Below, piece after piece: positions 43,834 to 52,562 of a stretch of DNA of 52,582 nucleotides (its first letter is position 1; each line of letters starts with the position of its first letter). The notes under the pieces were generated by a model. It was not told the origin of the DNA and searched no databases. It saw only the letters and a program-made list of their open reading frames with translations. Made by a program: the position numbers and the translations under genes. The stretch comes from UBA3263 sp964508865 (GTDB taxonomy: Bacteria > Bacteroidota > Bacteroidia > Bacteroidales > Muribaculaceae). The stretch is from contig CAZDVP010000003.1 of the NCBI GenBank assembly GCA_964508865.1, forward strand, positions 1-52,582, written 5' to 3'.

Positions 43834-43867
43834 GGGGGGGGTAATTCTTAAAATTTGTGTAAATTTG
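43834..43867 (+). promoter_or_regulatory. promoter of the caspase-associated operon with poly-G tract
   Basis: TAAATTTG (43860-43867) lies 31 bp before the ATG. At the distance where the -33 element should be (43836-43839) there is a run of eight G (43834-43841) instead. Confidence 0.6.
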
Positions 43868-43898
43868 CGGAAATTTTCTATTTCGCAAATTTCCACAA

Positions 43899-45968
43899 AT
43901 GAATTCACTACTGAAAAGTGCGGTTTCCTCACTGCTGCTGATTGGCTGCGCCTCGATTTCCACGGCGGAAATCAAGATTGACAAGGTGCTGACCTATGAG
44001 CAGCCCGTGGCCCCGCAAGCGATTGATAACTACCGTTTTTCGACATACTACTCCAACAACAAGACCGCCTATAACCTGCGCGGGTTCGACATCAGTTCGC
44101 CCGGCGGCAAAATCCTCGCCCTCAAGGTCAATCCCGCCGGCTACTCCTACGCCCTGCTGACCGAAAAGAACAAAAAGACCGCCAAAGTGTGGGTCTACCC
44201 GATCAACGGCGGCAAAGACGACAAGCGCGAAGTTGCCGGGCTGCTCATGCCCTCGGCCATAGCCTACACCCCCGACAGCCGCAAGCTGCTCATTGCCGAC
44301 AACGGAGCCATTGGCGCCTACGACTCCAAAACGCTGCTGCCCCTGAATGAACGAATCACCCTCGGCGGCCGCCCCACCGAGCTCATTGTCAGCCCCAACG
44401 CCTACTTCGTGGTGGCCGTTATGCCCGACCGCATCGAGGTTATCAACCTTTCGACCGGCCTGCAGCGCGCATCGATTGCCGCCGCCGAAGGGAGCTCGGT
44501 GGCCTTCACCGAAACCGGCTCGATGATGGGCGTTCTCTCGCCCGACGGCACCCTGACCGTTTATAGCACCGCCGACTTCAAGCCAACGCAAACCATCGAT
44601 AACTTGGGCAAAGCCGCGTCGCTCTTTTTCTACCCCGACGAGAACTATGCCGGCATGGTTTCCAACGGCAACCGCATTCAGTTCGTGAACCTGTTCGACA
44701 AGGGCGACCGACCGGTCGTTTACGACTCCGGCATCAGCTCCGCGCGCTTCGTTCGCGACGGCCGCGATAACCTCTACCTCACCTCCGCCACCGACAAAGC
44801 CATTAAATACCGCATGGTCAGCGGATTTTCGCCCAACTACTCCTACCTGCTCGGCCGCATGATCGAAGAGCGCATGAACGACTGGATGAAGATGCGCCCC
44901 GGCGAAACCGAACTCGAGTACCGCGAGCGTGTCAACGAAGAGAGCATTCGCCGCCAGCGCGAAATTTTTGCCAACGAGGCGGCAACCGAGCTGGCGCTCA
45001 CCGCCGGCCTCGGCGCCTTTGGCGAAGCGATTCTCGGCCGCTACAATCCCGAAAACGGCACCCTGGTAATCTCCCTTCCCGGAGTGCCCGACATATACCT
45101 GACCGTTCCGCCCGAAGATATGGCCGGTTTCGGCGACGGCAACAACCTGCAGTTCTCCAACCCGGTCTATGCCGTTACGCCCGAAAACAGCTTCGAACTC
45201 ATCTACGTTTCCGTTTTCAACCCCACCAACGGCAAAACCTACGTTTTCGACAACCTGGAGCACCGCAATCTCGACTTCCTTGGCCTGTCGGACGGATTCG
45301 TGTCGCTGGACCTGATCATGCAGTCCTCGCGCGAGGATATGGTTCTGAAAGACATCAAAGACAGAATCATGGAGGAGGCTATCAAGAACAAACTGCTCTC
45401 GGACTACACCACGATCAACGTTGACTCCCACATCGAGCAGGCAGTCAGCCCCTCGGGCGAGCGCATACGCAACTACCACGTTGACTTTGCCTATCAGGTT
45501 GATCCCGAAGGCTCCGCCACCGAAGACTTTGCGCCCGGCAAATATAAAACGCCCGACTCCAACGCCGCAATGTCGATGCTGAAAATCATCCGCCAGGCCT
45601 TTTCGAGCGAGTTCGGCGCCTACATAGTGCCGGGCAAGCAGCTGATTGTCAGAATCACCGGCAGCGCCGACGCCCTGCCCATTACCGGCAAGCTGGCCTA
45701 CGACGGCACCTATGGCGACTTCACCGACGAACCCTGCAACCTCAACGGCTCGCTGGCAACCCTGACCGTCACCCCCGCATCCGGAATGACCACCAACGAG
45801 CAGCTTGCCTTTATGCGCGCCTGCGGCATGCGCAACGAAATCGAGTCGGCCATACCCGAGCTGAAAGATATGAACCTGACGTATGACTACAACATCGAAG
45901 TGTCCGGCGAAAAAGGCGGTCAGTTCCGCCGCATAAGCGTTTCGCTGGTGTTTGTCGACGCCTTCTAA
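43899..45968 (+). CDS. putative lipoprotein with WD40/YncE-like propeller and OmpA-like C-terminus
   Basis: 689 residues, not a family I can name. The start MNSLLKSAVSSLLLIGC has a lipobox-like LIGC (Cys17), so it is probably a lipoprotein. Residues about 60-330 show repeats of propeller type (for example AIAYTPDSRKLLIADNGAIGAYD, VLSPDGTLTVYSTADF). About 340-400 is a charged helical linker, 400-540 a beta-rich region. The last 150 residues (ITGSADALPITG, then NEQLAFMRACGMRNEIESAI, then a RRISVSLVFVD end) resemble an OmpA-like peptidoglycan-binding fold. First gene of the 43899-51147 cluster. Propeller and OmpA assignments are inferred by eye. Confidence 0.7.
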   Translation: MNSLLKSAVSSLLLIGCASISTAEIKIDKVLTYEQPVAPQAIDNYRFSTYYSNNKTAYNLRGFDISSPGGKILALKVNPAGYSYALLTEKNKKTAKVWVYPINGGKDDKREVAGLLMPSAIAYTPDSRKLLIADNGAIGAYDSKTLLPLNERITLGGRPTELIVSPNAYFVVAVMPDRIEVINLSTGLQRASIAAAEGSSVAFTETGSMMGVLSPDGTLTVYSTADFKPTQTIDNLGKAASLFFYPDENYAGMVSNGNRIQFVNLFDKGDRPVVYDSGISSARFVRDGRDNLYLTSATDKAIKYRMVSGFSPNYSYLLGRMIEERMNDWMKMRPGETELEYRERVNEESIRRQREIFANEAATELALTAGLGAFGEAILGRYNPENGTLVISLPGVPDIYLTVPPEDMAGFGDGNNLQFSNPVYAVTPENSFELIYVSVFNPTNGKTYVFDNLEHRNLDFLGLSDGFVSLDLIMQSSREDMVLKDIKDRIMEEAIKNKLLSDYTTINVDSHIEQAVSPSGERIRNYHVDFAYQVDPEGSATEDFAPGKYKTPDSNAAMSMLKIIRQAFSSEFGAYIVPGKQLIVRITGSADALPITGKLAYDGTYGDFTDEPCNLNGSLATLTVTPASGMTTNEQLAFMRACGMRNEIESAIPELKDMNLTYDYNIEVSGEKGGQFRRISVSLVFVDAF

Positions 45969-45983
45969 CCCCCTGAGCTCACG

Positions 45984-47957
45984 ATGAATATCCACCTCCG
46001 CCTGCTAACCGTCCTGCTGTTCTGGTTGCCCCTGTCGGCATCACTCAGCGCCCAAATGGCCGCCGACCCCGCCGCCGAGCTCGAAGCCTTTCGCCGCGGC
46101 GCATCAAACGGCGCTCCCGGCGCCGCCGCCTATCAGTCACTCTATCGCGCCTTCGAAGGCTACATGCACGAAATCGACCAGGCCCCGCCCCGCTCCGAAA
46201 AGGAGCAGGAGTGCCGCCAGGCGCTGATCGAAATCTATCCGCGCCTGGCCGACGCTGCATATTACTATGCCGGGCTCAACGACAAGGAAATGGTGCTGAA
46301 ATTCGCCTGCGCGTTCGTTGACGTTTCGCTCACTCCCCAACTCGACAACGCCGGCCTGCAGCAGAACGCCCAATATCCCACTCTGGCCAGCCTCGCGGCC
46401 ACCAACCTCTATAACCGCCGCGAATATGAGCGCTCGATCCGCTACTTCCAGGCCTACCTCGAAAGCGGCGACCCATCGAACCGCGAGCGCGCCTTCGAGG
46501 GGCTTGCGCGCTGCTATTTCGAGAAGAAAGACTATGGCTATGCCGCCAACATCTGCTATCAGGCAACTCAGCTCTACCCCTCGAACTGGAACCTGCTGAT
46601 AATCGGCATCGAAGCCGCCGGCCATAACGGCAACGACGACGAAATGGGCCAGATGCTCGCCAAAGCCCTGGCCCTCAACCCGGGCCATGCGGGCCTATGG
46701 GAATATCAAGGCAAACTCTTTGAGCGCCAACGAAAATATGCCGAAGCGGCCGCCGCTTTCGAAAAGGTCTGCTCGGCCGGCCAGCCAACGGTTGACCGCC
46801 AGTGTCACCTGGCCTTCAACTACTACAATGCCGCCACCTTAGCCTTTTTCCAGGCCAAGGAAAACAACACCTCAACCGCCCCGGCCCTGGAGCTCTTTGC
46901 CAAAGCCGCGCCGCTGCTGCGCCGGGTGCTCGACAGCCAGCCCTATGCGGCCAACGTTGCCCGCGCCCTGGCTTTCTGCTATAGCGCCACCAACGACGCC
47001 ACGCGCCTGAGCGAGGCCAACAACACCCTGGCGGCCCTCCACTCGCCCAAGGTTGACTTCGGCGCGCTGCCAACCCTTACCGGCAGCTACACTCCCTCGA
47101 TGGAGCTCAACCCGGTTTCGACCTCAGTCACTCAGTCAATTGCCCGCGGCGAAAGCGAGCAGCTGATTGCCGACGTTGACATCAACATTCCCGAAACCGG
47201 CCTCAACCGCCCCAACACCTGCGTGGTCATCATCGCCAACGAGGACTATTATAACAAAGACATCCCCAAGGTCGACTATGCCAAACGCGACGGCGAAACC
47301 TTTCGCCAATATTGCCGCAAGCTGTTCGGAGTACCCGACGAGCAGATTCACTTCTGCACCGACGCGCCCATGGGCATTATGAAAAAAGAGGTCGACTACC
47401 TGCGCCGCCGCTGCGCAACCGACCCCGGCAAGGTCGACGTTATTTTCTTCTACGCCGGCCATGGCCTGCCCAACCCAACCGAGTCGCGCAGCTATCTGCT
47501 CCCCTACGACGGCGAAAACGGCGACTTCACCACCTGCTACGACCTCGAGCAGCTCTATTCGCAGTTCGACGACATGAAAGCCCGCTCCGTAACGGTTTTT
47601 CTCGACGCCTGCTTTTCCGGCCGCCGGCGCGGCGACGGCATGATTTCGTCGGGCCGCTTTGTCCACAAAAAGGAGGCCGACGTCAAGGCCAAAGGCAATA
47701 CGGTGGTTTTCAGCGCCGCATCGAGCGACGAAGCGGCCCTCCCCTACGACGAAAAGGGCCACGGAATGTTCACCTATCATCTGCTGAAAATCCTTCAGGA
47801 CACCCGCGGCAACATTTCGCTCGAAGAGCTTGGCCAGCGGCTGACCCACGACGTCAGCGTCAAGGTTCTGAACCTCAAAAACAAGTCGCAAACGCCCAAC
47901 GTTCGTGCGGCCGAAGGGCTCGGCTCCTCCTGGAAGTCGCGCCGCCTGCTCGACTGA
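45984..47957 (+). CDS. TPR-containing caspase-like (C14) protease, exported
   Basis: 657 residues. Signal peptide (MNIHLRLLTVLLFWLPLSASLSA); then TPR-like helical repeats (about 30-345, for example YERSIRYFQAYLESGDPS and AEAAAAFEKVC); then a caspase/metacaspase p20-like domain (about 405-655). The dyad is intact: His493 in FFYAGHG and Cys543 in VFLDACFSG; FSAASSDEAA lies after it. It is expected to cleave after basic or acidic residues in the periplasm. Bacterial caspases are mostly studied in the cytoplasm, so the signal peptide is notable. It starts 15 bp after the propeller protein gene. Confidence 0.9.
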   Translation: MNIHLRLLTVLLFWLPLSASLSAQMAADPAAELEAFRRGASNGAPGAAAYQSLYRAFEGYMHEIDQAPPRSEKEQECRQALIEIYPRLADAAYYYAGLNDKEMVLKFACAFVDVSLTPQLDNAGLQQNAQYPTLASLAATNLYNRREYERSIRYFQAYLESGDPSNRERAFEGLARCYFEKKDYGYAANICYQATQLYPSNWNLLIIGIEAAGHNGNDDEMGQMLAKALALNPGHAGLWEYQGKLFERQRKYAEAAAAFEKVCSAGQPTVDRQCHLAFNYYNAATLAFFQAKENNTSTAPALELFAKAAPLLRRVLDSQPYAANVARALAFCYSATNDATRLSEANNTLAALHSPKVDFGALPTLTGSYTPSMELNPVSTSVTQSIARGESEQLIADVDINIPETGLNRPNTCVVIIANEDYYNKDIPKVDYAKRDGETFRQYCRKLFGVPDEQIHFCTDAPMGIMKKEVDYLRRRCATDPGKVDVIFFYAGHGLPNPTESRSYLLPYDGENGDFTTCYDLEQLYSQFDDMKARSVTVFLDACFSGRRRGDGMISSGRFVHKKEADVKAKGNTVVFSAASSDEAALPYDEKGHGMFTYHLLKILQDTRGNISLEELGQRLTHDVSVKVLNLKNKSQTPNVRAAEGLGSSWKSRRLLD

Positions 47958-48000
47958 CCCCACCCCACCCCGAAACATCAAACCAATCATTCAAATCATT

Positions 48001-48843
48001 ATGAAAAAGTTAATTACACTTATGGCCGCTATGGCGCTGACCGCTTTTGGCGCTATGGCTCAGATTGAGCCCAAAACAGTTCGCGGCGTGGTTGTTGACA
48101 ACAACGGCAACCCGATTGCCGGAGCGGAAGTTACCGCCACCGGAGGCGGCTCGAGCGCAATCACCGACTCCGACGGCTCCTTTTCCCTTCAAGTTTCGCC
48201 CTACCTCAAAACCCTGACAGCCACCTATGCCGGCATGGGCTCGAAGAAACAAAAAGTCAAATTCGACAAAGACATGGTTTTCCGCATGAAAGAAGCCTGG
48301 AAAACCCGCGGCTTCATCAGCCTCATCGGCAACATCGGCTTCAATAATTATTGGCAATGGGGCGATTATTCCACCGTTTACGAAGATGACAATAAAAAAA
48401 TACGCGAGTGCGTTGACGGTGAAGACGCCTCCATATTCGGAGGGGGCGGTTTAATGGGTGGCGTCCTTGGCAAATGGGGAGCATACGGTAAATTCGTTTA
48501 TAGCTCAAATAAGGATATCACAGCCACCGCCGGCTTCATTAAAGGATGTTCGCGCGTTTTTTACATATATTTTGGTATAGGCTACGGCTCTTTACGCTTC
48601 CCTAATAACAAGGAACATATAGACCAAGATTATTTCACATATAACTCTGGGTATTGGAAATATGAGTCGTCGTCGTGTAAGACTAAAACCATCGAAAGGA
48701 AATTCCACGGTTTTGCTTGCGACCTTGGTTTTATCATTAAACCTTCGAAACACTTTTTCTTCTCTATTGGACCAAGCCTAACCACGAACTTTGATGATGC
48801 AACAAAATACCGCGTTGACGTGGGTGTCGGATATGTTTTCTAA
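48001..48843 (+). CDS. secreted carboxypeptidase-regulatory-domain protein with barrel-like C-terminus, paralogue 1
   Basis: 280 residues from the ATG at 48001, chosen for the signal peptide MKKLITLMAAMALTAFGAMA. The N-terminal 80 residues form a carboxypeptidase-regulatory-like beta sandwich (VRGVVVDNNGNPIAGAEV, DSDGSFSL), and the rest has alternating beta segments ending in aromatic VGYVF, suggesting a small outer-membrane barrel. It shares its first 110 residues closely with the next gene, but the barrel part differs. DNA from about 48350 on is AT-richer than the 5' part, hinting at a mosaic gene. Confidence 0.78.
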   Translation: MKKLITLMAAMALTAFGAMAQIEPKTVRGVVVDNNGNPIAGAEVTATGGGSSAITDSDGSFSLQVSPYLKTLTATYAGMGSKKQKVKFDKDMVFRMKEAWKTRGFISLIGNIGFNNYWQWGDYSTVYEDDNKKIRECVDGEDASIFGGGGLMGGVLGKWGAYGKFVYSSNKDITATAGFIKGCSRVFYIYFGIGYGSLRFPNNKEHIDQDYFTYNSGYWKYESSSCKTKTIERKFHGFACDLGFIIKPSKHFFFSIGPSLTTNFDDATKYRVDVGVGYVF

Positions 48844-48864
48844 ACTAATCATTTTATTATTGAT

Positions 48865-49548
48865 ATGAAAAAGTTAATTGCTTTAGTTGCGGCCGCTTTG
48901 GTCGGCGTTGTTTCCCTGACAGCTCAGGATAATTACAAGACGGTTAAGGGCTATGTGCTCGACACCAACGGCAACCCGATTGCCGGCGCAGAGGTGATGC
49001 CCACCGGCGGCGGCTCCAGCGCCATAACCGATGCCGACGGCTCGTTCACCATGTCGGTTCACCCCTACCTCAAAACCCTCACAGCCAGCTATGCCGGCAT
49101 GGGCTCCAAAAAGCTCAAAGTCAACTACGACAAAGACATGGTTTTCAATCTTAAGAACGCCTGGAAAACCCGCGCTTTCGTCAGCCTGATAGGCAACGTT
49201 GGCTACAACGGCTGCATGTATGAGCTTTATGGCGGTGGCGGCGTCATGGCCGGCGCGCTTGGCAAATGGGGAGGCTACGCAAAATTCACTTACACTAACG
49301 AGAAAGATATAACCGCAACGGCAGGCCTGGTAAAAGGTTTTACTCAGAATATCTACGGGTACTTAGGCGTCGGTTATAGTTCCATTTTTGATTATGGAGA
49401 TGACAACTACCCAGGATTAGGCGGTGATTTAGGCGTAATTATAAAACCATCTAAGCATATTGCATTCTCAGTTGGTTTAAGTATGGCCACCTATTTTGAA
49501 TGCACCTATAGAGCCGGAGCTGACATAGGATTTACATATGTTTTCTAA
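48865..49548 (+). CDS. secreted carboxypeptidase-regulatory-domain protein with barrel-like C-terminus, paralogue 2
   Basis: 227 residues, shorter version of the previous gene. Signal peptide MKKLIALVAAALVGVVSLTA; N-terminal domain with LDTNGNPIAGAEVMPTGGG and DADGSFTMSV; then SLIGNVGYNGC and a barrel-like region ending FTYVF. It lacks the 50-residue insert with many Lys and Cys that paralogue 1 has. The first 330 bp are GC-rich and like its neighbour; the rest is AT-rich. Tandem duplication followed by divergence of the C-terminal half is the simplest reading. Confidence 0.78.
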   Translation: MKKLIALVAAALVGVVSLTAQDNYKTVKGYVLDTNGNPIAGAEVMPTGGGSSAITDADGSFTMSVHPYLKTLTASYAGMGSKKLKVNYDKDMVFNLKNAWKTRAFVSLIGNVGYNGCMYELYGGGGVMAGALGKWGGYAKFTYTNEKDITATAGLVKGFTQNIYGYLGVGYSSIFDYGDDNYPGLGGDLGVIIKPSKHIAFSVGLSMATYFECTYRAGADIGFTYVF

Positions 49549-49568
49549 ACAATTAAAATAAACGAGTT

Positions 49569-50225
49569 ATGAAGAAAGTTATTATTGCTATGGCTGTGGC
49601 GCTGGTGTTGGCGCCGATAATGTGCACCGTTCAGGCCAAGGAGCTGACCGTTAAGGAAGTGGTTGAGCTCAGCCGCAAAAAATCGAAAGCCGAAAAGCGC
49701 GGCAAGGCCGAGGCCAAAGAGAAAAAGGCCGCAGGCTGGGTGGCTTTTGAAGGCACCAGCCCGATGGAAATGCAAATGGCCAATCAGATTGCCTACGACG
49801 AAGCTACCAACGATGAAGCGATGCCCTATTTCTATAGAGGCAGCGGCACTTTCACCTCCAACAACAAGGCGTCGGCCCTGAAATATGCCACCAAAGACGC
49901 CATTCAGGACATTGCCGAACAGATTGACGTTAAGGTAGCCACGTCGTCGGAAATGGAAGACCAGACCAGCGGCGCGGGCGAGTATGCCGGCACGGTCAAC
50001 AAGAACCGCTCCACGGCTAAAGACGTGGTTTCGGGTCGCCTGTCGGGCATTCAGCCTATTGTTAAAATCTACCGCAAGAGCGGCAATATGTATGAAGCGA
50101 ACGTTGTTATTTTCTATAGCCGCGCCAAAGCCGACCAGCTCGCCGCCGAGGCCTACGGCAAGGAATTCGAGGGCAACGCCGACCTGCGCCAGCGCGCCCA
50201 GGATGCCCTCGACGCAATTAAGTAA
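49569..50225 (+). CDS. small secreted LPP20-like protein
   Basis: 218 residues. Signal peptide MKKVIIAMAVALVLAPIMCTVQA; a Lys/Glu-rich helical stretch (about 30-55, KKSKAEKRGKAEAKEKKA); then a mixed alpha/beta domain (90-200) in the style of LPP20 lipoproteins: ALKYATKDAIQDIAEQIDV helix, then SGIQPIVKIYRKSG and NVVIFYSRAKADQL. No lipid-attachment cysteine is at the right place. Function unknown. It lies 20 bp after the paralogue pair and 7 bp before the DUF4384-like gene, so it is part of the cluster. Confidence 0.7.
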   Translation: MKKVIIAMAVALVLAPIMCTVQAKELTVKEVVELSRKKSKAEKRGKAEAKEKKAAGWVAFEGTSPMEMQMANQIAYDEATNDEAMPYFYRGSGTFTSNNKASALKYATKDAIQDIAEQIDVKVATSSEMEDQTSGAGEYAGTVNKNRSTAKDVVSGRLSGIQPIVKIYRKSGNMYEANVVIFYSRAKADQLAAEAYGKEFEGNADLRQRAQDALDAIK

Positions 50226-50232
50226 CCGCCAC

Positions 50233-51147
50233 GTGAACAGGATTTTATCACTACTGTCAATTTTCGCTTTCACCTTATCGGCCAACGGCGCCGATAAGGT
50301 GAAAGTTGCTTGCGACACCATCTACCATGCGCCGCTGACCGAAACGCCGGCCCAAGCCCGCTTCAAGGCCATAGAGTTTGCGAAAACGGCTGCGCTGGAG
50401 GCTCGGTTCGGCACCGTTATCCGCGCGCAAGACCTGATGATTACCACCGACCGGGGCCAGCAGGCAATGAGCCTGGGCGAGTTTGACGTTAACGGCGAAT
50501 GGCTCAGCGACATCCGGCCGCCGCAGGTAACGCTCAAGGAGCAGCGCGCCAATGAAATGGTCTATGCGGTCAGGGTTGAAGGCTGGGCGCGCAAAATTCA
50601 GTCGGAGCAAATTGACTTTGACTGCCGCCTGCTCAATAACGGCTGCGACAAGAACCGCCACCGGCTCAGGGAGGACACCTACTATAGCGGCGACGAGATG
50701 ATTTTATATTTCAACTCGCCGGTCGACGGCTGGCTGGCCGTTTATCTCGGCGACGACGATGAGGAGCAGACAATGCAATGCCTTCTGCCCTACGACGGTC
50801 AGCCGTTCGGGGCTTATCCGATCCGGGCCAACCGGGAGTACCTGTTTTTTTCGAAAGAAAACGCCGAGCCGGAGAGCGCCGACTATTGCGCGGGGCTGGT
50901 TATGGAATCGCGCAAGGCAATGGATTTCAACGTTTTCTACGTTATTTTTTCGACCGAGAAATTTGCGGGCACCGCTTCGACCCAGAGCCGAAGCGGGGAG
51001 TTTACGACCCATACGGCCGAAGGCGAAGTGAGCCTGATGCCGCGCGAAACCGACTTCAAGTCGTTCCATAAATGGCTCGGCAAGAAGCGCCTGTCGGACC
51101 CTCATATGCAGGTCGTTAAGACGCTCCTTGCCGTTAAGCAGTTATAG
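50233..51147 (+). CDS. secreted protein with LPP20-like and DUF4384-like domains
   Basis: 304 residues with a GTG start at 50233, chosen because the next residues form a signal peptide (NRILSLLSIFAFTLSANGA) and the frame upstream only overlaps the previous gene out of phase. The first half (about 25-130) repeats the helix-strand pattern of the preceding protein (ARFKAIEFAKTAALEARFG); the second half (about 145-290) looks like DUF4384 (YYSGDEMILYFNSPVDGWLA, then LLPYDGQPFGAY). DUF4384 domains accompany caspases in other bacteria, which fits the neighbour. A perfect hairpin (50267-50305) lies in the signal-peptide coding region. Confidence 0.75.
   Translation: MNRILSLLSIFAFTLSANGADKVKVACDTIYHAPLTETPAQARFKAIEFAKTAALEARFGTVIRAQDLMITTDRGQQAMSLGEFDVNGEWLSDIRPPQVTLKEQRANEMVYAVRVEGWARKIQSEQIDFDCRLLNNGCDKNRHRLREDTYYSGDEMILYFNSPVDGWLAVYLGDDDEEQTMQCLLPYDGQPFGAYPIRANREYLFFSKENAEPESADYCAGLVMESRKAMDFNVFYVIFSTEKFAGTASTQSRSGEFTTHTAEGEVSLMPRETDFKSFHKWLGKKRLSDPHMQVVKTLLAVKQL
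50267..50305. repeat. perfect 16-bp inverted repeat inside a signal-peptide coding region
   Basis: CTTTCACCTTATCGGC pairs fully with GCCGATAAGGTGAAAG, leaving a seven-base loop (CAACGGC). It covers codons 12-24 of the DUF4384-like gene. No T run follows, so it is not a classical terminator. Confidence 0.85.
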
Positions 51148-51171
51148 GTAAGTCGCAGAGTCGGGGGGAGG

Positions 51172-52461
51172 TTAGAAGGAGTAGCGGACGGCGGCCATGA
51201 TGCGGTTGCCGGTGCCGCGCTGGCCGCTGAAGTTGGTGCGCTGGCCGCGGGCATATTCGAGGCCGACGAGGCAGTCGTCGAAAATAGTGTAGAACACGTT
51301 GGCCGACGCATAGATGCCCTGGCGGTAGGTGTCGAGGCCCAGGTCGCCGCGGTCGCCGAGAATTGCCTGGCCCCAGGCCAGAGTGGCGAAGCCTTTGGAG
51401 CAGAAGTCGTAGCGCAGGCCGAGGTTATATGAAAACACCTGGGGAGCAATGAGTTTGCCGGGAGTTGTTGCCGAAGGGATGAGGTCGAGGTTATAGCTCG
51501 AAAGGTCGGTTATGTAGCTGGTTATGCCGCGGCCATAAACTGCGCTGCCGAAAAAGGTGAAGCCTGCGCCGAGGGCCGAAACGCCGCTGAGCTGAACGCC
51601 GTAGCCCTGAGTGTAGTTAACTTTCGAGGCGCGGGGATCGCGATAGCAGAGGTTGCGGAGCATAGCCGATGCGCGCACGTGGTTGCCGCGGCCCCAGGAG
51701 TATTGGATGTAGAGGGGAATGTCGGGCACACGCTGCGAAATGCTTTGGGTGAAGTCGCCGTTATTGATCATTGCGTGGGGGTCCTCGACGGCAATGGCGC
51801 CCGACCAGTGCTGGTTGAACTGCGGGGCATATTGCAGGTGAACGTTTTTGCGGTCAATTTCGCCGCAGGGGCCCTGGGTGTCGACCGTCGGAACGGAGGC
51901 GGGGTCCTGGAAGGTTGAGCGTGCCAGACCGGCGGTTACGTCGCCTACTTTCAGGTAGGCCTGCTCGAGTTTCATGAAGCGGTTGCGCGAATCGTCGAAG
52001 TTAGTTTGGATGAAAGCGGAAAACGCGCCGAGTTTGTCGCTATGGCCTGCCAGCTGGAAGAATATTGTTGAGTGGCGGGCGGTGAACTGCAGGGCTGCGC
52101 GCTCGGTTGGGTCGGCGGGGGTTGGGAGCTGCGACGGAATGAAGTCGGAGCCGGTTCGCTCGCTGCCGCCGAAGTTATAGGCCGCGGTGGCGTAGATATA
52201 GCCGCCTATGCCGAAAGCTATCTTACCTTTGCGATCCAGAAAGAGGAATCGCGGGGCCGAGGGGTCGTGGAACTTGATGTCGTTGCTATCGTAGATAACC
52301 GCCACGACTTCGGGGTGCATTTTGGTGGTGTCGCCGCTAACAACGACCACGCGCTGCGGAATGCGGGACTGTTCGTTGGCCGGATTGGCTTCGACTGCCT
52401 GGGCCGATGCGCCGGCTGCTCCGGCCATAGTTGCTGCAATAAAGGTAAGTAGCTTTTTCAT
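51172..52461 (-). CDS. outer-membrane porin (DcaP-like)
   Basis: 429 residues. Signal peptide MKKLLTFIAATMAGAAGASA, an N-terminal region of 60 residues without barrel character, then about 16 amphipathic strands (GIGGYIYATAAYNF, SAFIQTNFDD, AYLKVGDVTAGLARSTF) to a terminal Phe (MAAVRYSF), the signature for outer-membrane barrel assembly. Likely a porin for small solutes, with DcaP-type pattern at the N-terminus. Convergent with the DUF4384-like gene, 24 bp between stops, with no clear terminator. Confidence 0.85.
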   Translation of the reverse strand: MKKLLTFIAATMAGAAGASAQAVEANPANEQSRIPQRVVVVSGDTTKMHPEVVAVIYDSNDIKFHDPSAPRFLFLDRKGKIAFGIGGYIYATAAYNFGGSERTGSDFIPSQLPTPADPTERAALQFTARHSTIFFQLAGHSDKLGAFSAFIQTNFDDSRNRFMKLEQAYLKVGDVTAGLARSTFQDPASVPTVDTQGPCGEIDRKNVHLQYAPQFNQHWSGAIAVEDPHAMINNGDFTQSISQRVPDIPLYIQYSWGRGNHVRASAMLRNLCYRDPRASKVNYTQGYGVQLSGVSALGAGFTFFGSAVYGRGITSYITDLSSYNLDLIPSATTPGKLIAPQVFSYNLGLRYDFCSKGFATLAWGQAILGDRGDLGLDTYRQGIYASANVFYTIFDDCLVGLEYARGQRTNFSGQRGTGNRIMAAVRYSF

Positions 52462-52562
52462 TTTCTATTTTATATAAGGTGTAGTAGAGAGACCAGTTTG
52501 AGGTTGAGAGAGGAGGAAGAGGGGGGAGGAGGTTATGAGGGAGGTCGGAGGGAGGCGGAGGA
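52462..52562. other. intergenic, purine-rich stretch
   Basis: About 100 bases upstream of the porin start; from 52500 on the plus strand is almost only G and A (and the minus strand C and T). No -7 box was found and no RNA gene was recognised. Confidence 0.5.

Noticed and set aside
43929..45995. 688-codon minus-strand frame opposite the propeller protein gene
   Set aside because: A mirror of codon bias in a GC-rich gene; the plus-strand frame has a signal peptide, a promoter and sensible composition.
49984..50232. 83-residue upstream extension of the DUF4384-like protein
   Set aside because: Out-of-phase overlap with the LPP20-like gene, Arg/Pro/Ser-rich; the GTG at 50233 begins a signal peptide.
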